Origin: Agapanthus africanus
Taxonomy: Eukaryota > Streptophyta > Magnoliopsida > Asparagales > Amaryllidaceae
Length of the DNA stretch: 64,000 nucleotides
Reading direction: 5' to 3'
Assembly (NCBI GenBank): GCA_030015575.1
Contig: JASDDO010000024.1
Location: 214,230,996-214,294,995, forward strand
This document shows, piece by piece, positions 59,562 to 64,000 of the stretch. The translations under genes were made by a program, and so were the position numbers. The notes beneath the pieces were generated by a model. It saw nothing but the letters and a program-made list of their open reading frames with translations. It searched no databases and was not told the DNA's origin. Each line of letters begins with the position of its first letter. Positions within the stretch are counted from its first letter, which is position 1.

Positions 59562-60386
59562 CGAATTTGAGATCTTATTACTTGAAACATACATGTGAAA
59601 GTATCAAGGACAAGATACAATGCAGCATATTCGCATCAGGGGAATGATATGGTATCCGCCACAGTACTCTTTAGGTTCGATGCGACGATGATGATGATTT
59701 GGAATTAACTAATAAGCGATATGAACTTTCAAATGTATAACTTATAGATTCTAGATATGCCTTATTTGTGCAATGTGAAACTTAGCTCTGTGTGACAGCG
59801 GGGGAGTGTGTCCAACCATTTATTTTTTAGAGGTGCTCTAACCTGTGGAAGCCACCCCTCCCCCAAAATAAAAAGAGTAGGGCTCCTCTCTCTTGCGTTA
59901 TTTGCATGCCTTGACTTGTGACCTTTGTCATATATTCCATTCCCTGCTGAGCACCAACTCTCCTCATTCTCTCTCTCAAATTCTAGTTCGTTTACTGCCT
60001 GCTTATTGGAAGTATCATAAACCAAATAACTTCTTAGGACACAACTAATATGGGTCTAACAGTCGTGTCATGCTTAGGTCTTGTGAACTACATATCTCGG
60101 GGTACATTACGTATGTACATTGGTCATATGTAAATGTGTACATACATAATATACGTATGTGTGTGTATGCATATGTATGTGTGTGCACACACTCACATGT
60201 ATATACCTGTGCACACACACACACACACACATCTATAGGTATCTATACACACACACACACATACATACATACATATACATATACATGCATAAATATATAC
60301 ACATACACATGTATGTATGCATGCATATGCATATACTGTATGCATGTACATATCCATGTATGTGTGTGTGTGTGTATCTGCACACG

Positions 60387-60477
<91 letters not shown>

Positions 60478-63400
60478 GTTTGGGAGTGTCGTGTCACCAT
60501 ATCGCATCATGTTGTGTTTGTGTTCCCGTGTTCATGTCTGCCTCTTATTTTACTACCTCAATGGATTACATAACATTGTTGGATCCATACATCCTTTTTT
60601 CGAAAGAGGCAGTAAAATCATAACCAATTATCTTTGCCTTACAAAATTGAAGCAAGTTTGCGAACCTAAGGAGAAAGATAAGTTAGGGGCACAAAGCCTT
60701 TCCTGGTTAAATTATGAGGCACAACCTCATCAAATTAAATAGTGCCCTGTTAAAATCTGCACCAAACAAGCTCCTTTCACATCCCATCCACCTCCTTTCA
60801 ACCACCATTCCCCCACCAACTAAAGATCTCATCCACCACATGCTACCCACCGTTTTTCATAGCTTAGAAACATCTATAAATAGGGCATCCCTTGGTTTTA
60901 ACATCTAGAGAATTGGCAACAAGTTTGTCTAAATAAAAGAGTGTAGCATCTATATAAGAGAAAACTAATAGCTACTCTTTCTGGGGAGCAAGAGCGAGAA
61001 TTGGGTGTTTTTCGAAAGGGAAATTTGGGTGTAGTAGAAGTAAATCTTATAGTATTGCAAGGGTCTGCCATCTATTCTTCTCAACATGTACTCACTGCTC
61101 CAAGATTTTATTTTTTATTTTTATTATTTTTTAGAGGGTGAGTGGTAGCTTCTCCTGCACCATCCCTGATGTATACCTTTTGATGAGGGCTCTTTCCTCC
61201 CAATACTTTATTTCTTAGCGGTCCGAGTCATTTGGGAAGATGAAGAGAAAACTATAGTTTTGTACAAACATGCGACTGGGACTCAAAGGACTTTATCTTT
61301 TGCTTCCGAACTCTATACTATGTTACTCCCTTGTTCATTGTTGTATATGGAATGTCCATTTCTCTGGTATTTTATTGTTAATTCCCTACACTTGATGATC
61401 GGTAAAAGTCTTCTCATTCACAACTGATGCTTTATTAGAATACTTTTGTTGCTAATGCTCTATGAGCAGTACTCAAAAGCAGATATCTTGATCAGCAAAT
61501 ATCGACAGCAAATGCTGAGTTCTAAGCTGCTCAGCAAGAACTATGAGGCTCGTAAGTCGCTTCTTATTTTGGTCAAATTTATTCTCTATGAAAAGGAAAT
61601 TTTAGAACTTTCTTGGGCTTTCCTCTCAAAAAGAAAATCTATTTTATGGTTCAAGTTTGCTTGTATATGCAATATGTAACATAAAAGACAAAGGAAGAAA
61701 TAGAATATGGACCTTTAGTTTTTCCAGTAGCTACAATGTGTCTCCCCATGTTTAATCTTTTAGGTGCTGCCATTCTCAAGATTTGAAATTTCAACTTCAG
61801 ATGGTGAAATTTCTAAAATTCCTTTCATATGGAATCCATGTTTTTATCCTTCTCCCAAACGCAATACATAACTATAATCAATTCCACATTATCACCATAT
61901 TATCATCACATTTGACGCTCTGCTCCCATCTTGAGAGTTCTGTATGATACTATGTTCAACACCCCTTTTCAAATTCATGGTTGATCAAAGCCCGAGAGCT
62001 CGGAAAGGAAAGATGTCAGGGCTCATTGCTGGAGAGAGACTTGAAGGTTGTATCTAAAGAGAGAAGTCCAAGCAAGTTGTTAGAGAGACCTCAAGGCACA
62101 GCTTGTCCTTAGAGAGAGACGTTAGGAGCTGTCTCTGGAGAGGTTATGTCAGATTTGTCGTTGGAGAGACCGTTGAAGCTTGTTGCCAGAGAGATTCGCG
62201 GACAAAATGAGAGTCCAATGTATGAGAAGACTCAAGACTTCAATGTCAGAGATGACTAAAGAGCCTTACGTATTAAACGACTACGTCGACTAGAGATTAC
62301 ACCAAGAAATGTATCCGATATTGGTTTGGTTATTAAAGATTAGGGAAGTAATCAGAAGATAGATTAGACGATGGGAAGAGCAGATGCACAAGGGAGGAAG
62401 CGAATAATTTGACTTGAGAGATTTATTTTTCCTGAAGGACAATGGAACATGAACAGGAACATATCTCTGTTATCATGTAGACTATAGAGAAATTGATTAT
62501 TTAGTTATATCATAATGCGCGTCATGCTTATAAAAGTTGGTCATACAAAAGATGAAAACAAAAATAATAAATAAAAGAGGACAGAGAATAACACAAATTT
62601 GACTACCAGAAAAAGAAAGTGATCTCCATAAATGGGGTAACAAATAGCTCAAGTGAGGCATCTGACTTATATAAAACAAGACATCTAATATGAATAAACA
62701 AGAAAACAATTCCTATATTCAACAGAACTATTTGAAACAACAAGATAGCCCAAAAAAAAAAGAAGCAAAAAACTCATTAAACAAGAAACAAGCAAGCAAT
62801 GTAATTAAAAAATGAGAAGAGAAAACTGGTTTAAGTTTAGCATACCCTTTCTCTTTTGATGGCATTGTGAAACTCGATATCATGTCCTGGCTTTTTATTA
62901 TATAAGAAATTACAGACCAGAGAACATATGCAGTAAACAGAAGTATCCCAATTAATTCTGCAGCAGAGACCACACCAAAAGGCCCATCAACGATGACAGG
63001 AAATGTCCAGAGTCGAAACCTAGGAAATTTTGAATTCTTCTTCCTGTTAAAATAAATTTCATGTCAGGAGAATGCAAATCATCTCTTAGATATCATAGGA
63101 ATTGAATAAAATTTGTAAGTTCATACTCAAAGCTGTCTCTTGAGAAGAAGATAACATGTAAAAACGCCAGAAATGCGATAACTAGTATTGGACCGCTGAA
63201 ACCAAGAAATATACTTCCTGCATTTTCCAAACGGAAATTAAACAAATGCCTTATAAATATATAAATCAAGTGCTTTAACGATAATAGAGAGAAAGATAAG
63301 GTGATACCTGTGATTCCGAAAACTGACGTTTTGGTCAAATGAAACCATTTAGTTAACAAATTCTTCATGAACCCATTCGGAAAGAAAAACATCGCCGTGA

Positions 63401-63539
63401 CCCAAATTATGAAAAGTGCCCACATCAAAGATTTTAGAACCCAATTAGCTAAATTGAGCAAGAATGAGGATCTCTTGGAATGGTCCTGTGTGGTTTCTCC
63501 ATTCGCTAAAAGCGGCTCCTGAACTGAGAGATCAGCCAT
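50967..63539 (-). CDS. FRO6/7: Ferric reductase oxidase, FRO6/FRO7 type, 9 exons, 739 aa, intact (copy 2)
   Basis: Moves electrons from cytosolic NADPH through FAD and two hemes across a membrane to reduce Fe(III) chelates; Arabidopsis relatives act at the plasma membrane (FRO6) and chloroplast (FRO7). Exons: 63308-63539, 63127-63217, 62846-63043, 58726-58960, 54788-55115, 53904-54174, 53389-53644, 52215-52653, 50967-51136; total 2220 bp, every junction GT-AG and in phase. Likely heme ligands are H221/H235 and H296/H309 in the membrane core. FAD site HPFSVSSSP 384-392, IEGPYG 439-444, NADPH site GGIGISPF 461-468, CGPPGL 703-708, C-terminus [10 protein letters not shown]. Two more membrane helices lie in exon 8. 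I chose [11 protein letters not shown] as start; an in-frame ATG at 63593 would add 18 residues but sits about where transcription should begin. Introns 3 (3885 bp) and 4 (3610 bp) are swollen by repeats. Plant-type signal for targeting is not evident. Confidence 0.93.
53090..53165 (+). mobile_element. SINE-like fragment in FRO intron 7
   Basis: GGTTCAAATCCTACC (near 53134) is a good pol III box B. The box A half (CTGCTCTTAAGATGGTAGC) is poor. Probably a decayed SINE. Confidence 0.4.
55578..58058 (+). mobile_element. Small Ty1/copia element in FRO intron 4 (2481 bp, TSD GTTTT)
   Basis: LTRs of 183-184 bp (55578-55760 and 57875-58058) begin TGTTGAGAATGTGG. GTTTT lies on both sides (55573-55577 and 58059-58063). 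The primer site TGGTATCAGA starts at 55761, tRNA-Met type, and a purine run (TGTGAGGAG) precedes the 3' LTR. Inside, [17 protein letters not shown] (about 56937) marks a copia protease-like region, and HSDVWGPC-, [16 protein letters not shown]- and [10 protein letters not shown]-type text marks integrase. The internal 2.1 kb is far below the usual 4-5 kb, so it is broken, with several breaks. LTRs differ by more than 10% by eye, so old. The orientation is opposite to FRO. Confidence 0.85.
58350..58435 (-). mobile_element. tRNA-like SINE fragment in FRO intron 4
   Basis: On the minus strand box A TAGCTCAGTTGG (58411-58422) and box B-like AAGTTCGACTAA (58371-58382) are spaced as in a pol III promoter. 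The preceding GGGCTTTAGCTCAG resembles a tRNA start. There is no full cloverleaf. Confidence 0.5.
59501..59560. repeat. (TA)n microsatellite in FRO intron 3
   Basis: About 60 bp of uninterrupted alternating T and A. Frames through it give only Tyr-Ile repeats. Confidence 0.97.
60110..60475. repeat. Compound microsatellite (CA/TG, CT, CA, GA) in FRO intron 3
   Basis: Runs of ACACAC, TATACATA, CTCTCT (60387-60412), CACACA (60413-60442) and GAGAGA (60443-60474) follow one another. The several open frames here are artefacts of the repeats. Confidence 0.95.
60476..62845. other. Remainder of FRO intron 3
   Basis: Mostly unrecognised. 61470-61551 (plus strand) looks like a lone exon: AG before it, GTAAGT after it, and an open reading [20 protein letters not shown]. 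62000-62220 has repeated GAGAGA(C/G) words. Confidence 0.4.
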
Positions 63540-63906
63540 GGAATGCAAAGTTGTAGCTCGGGGGCGCCTTAGAATGACCTTCTTAATGCTCACAAGAGAT
63601 TCCGTGACCGTGTTAACTTTTTATTATAGAGTTACTCTAGATTCATACAAAGTGTATGAGTGCACTCATTCAGTTAGCAAGTGGTCCCGTAGACAAACGG
63701 GCTATCAATTGGGTGGATGTAAGGAAAACTAAAGTTAAGGCTAGAAACTGTGGCTTCAAACGATTGATAGGCATCATTCGTTTACTCTTTTTATGGAAGA
63801 TTCTGCAGCAGATTAGCTTTGGGGATAATCACTTCTCTTTTTCTCTCCCCTCCCCCCCCCCTTTTTATCATAATAGTTGTAATCCATCCGACTTCATATC
63901 ATCATG
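63540..63906 (-). promoter_or_regulatory. Upstream region of the intact FRO gene
   Basis: On the minus strand CTCTATAATAAAAAG (about 63618-63632) is a fair TATA box about 80 bp before the chosen ATG at 63539. Only about 370 bp separate the start codon from a Tat-family LTR, so any more distant native promoter elements lie beyond that insertion. Confidence 0.5.
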
Positions 63907-64000
63907 TGATGGAGGGTTGAATCTCCTTCAGATGTTGCTTCCTCTTGATCTGCTGATGGCTGCGATGGATGGCTAAGATTGGATCTTGAGGCTGTCGCTC
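63907..64000 (-). mobile_element. End of another Tat-family LTR, running off the window
   Basis: TGATGGAGGG, then CTCCTTCAGATGTTG and GATGGATGGCTAAG match the 3' end of the LTRs at 31363 and 44480, with more divergence. The bases just left of it do not look like a primer site, so this is a 3' LTR or a solo LTR in minus orientation. Confidence 0.7.

Noticed and set aside
60070-60623. Several overlapping 150-residue frames in FRO intron 3
   Set aside because: They are translations of CA, CT and GA microsatellites.
61446-61679. Independent 77-residue gene in FRO intron 3
   Set aside because: Only the first third looks coding and it ends at a splice-donor-like GTAAGT; the rest is low-information AT-rich DNA.

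Overview
The window is plant nuclear DNA. It carries spliced genes with GT-AG introns, Ty3/gypsy lineages confined to land plants (Athila, Tekay/Del, Tat), plant SINE- and MITE-like repeats, and a plant ferric reductase. I cannot name the species. There are no bacterial-style operons, rRNA genes or CRISPR arrays.

The host content is one gene family. An intact nine-exon ferric reductase oxidase gene (FRO6/FRO7 type, 739 aa by my splicing) lies on the minus strand at 50967-63539. A decayed relative lies on the same strand at 20364-27190. Together they look like an old tandem duplication whose lower-coordinate copy died. Nearly everything else is transposon or unrecognised intergenic DNA.

Layout. 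1-6599 is the right part of an Athila element. It sits inside the 5' LTR of a young Tekay-type chromovirus (to 16452). That element in turn sits inside a gypsy gag-protease fragment (16453-20363), which is fused directly to exon 8 of the FRO relic. The relic holds a Tat LTR fragment (23270-24619) and a LINE fragment (24770-25445) in an intron. 27191-31357 is AT-rich and has two foldback elements. 31363-45300 is a whole-length minus-strand Tat element, bounded by TSD TGTAG, whose main content is an antisense accessory gene and an 85-bp satellite array. A second gypsy element (36867-44054, TSD ATAAA) is nested in it on the opposite strand. 45306-50966 is intergenic, with two inverted-repeat elements, retroelement crumbs and a SINE. 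50967-63539 is the intact FRO gene; its long introns hold a 2.5-kb copia element, SINE-like pieces and microsatellites. From 63907 the end of another Tat-family LTR begins about 370 bp upstream of the FRO start codon.

By eye, LTR pairs differ by about 1% (Tekay), 5% (inner gypsy), 10% (outer Tat) and over 10% (small copia). For the nested Tat/gypsy pair this order agrees with the order of insertion. These are eye estimates, not computed distances.
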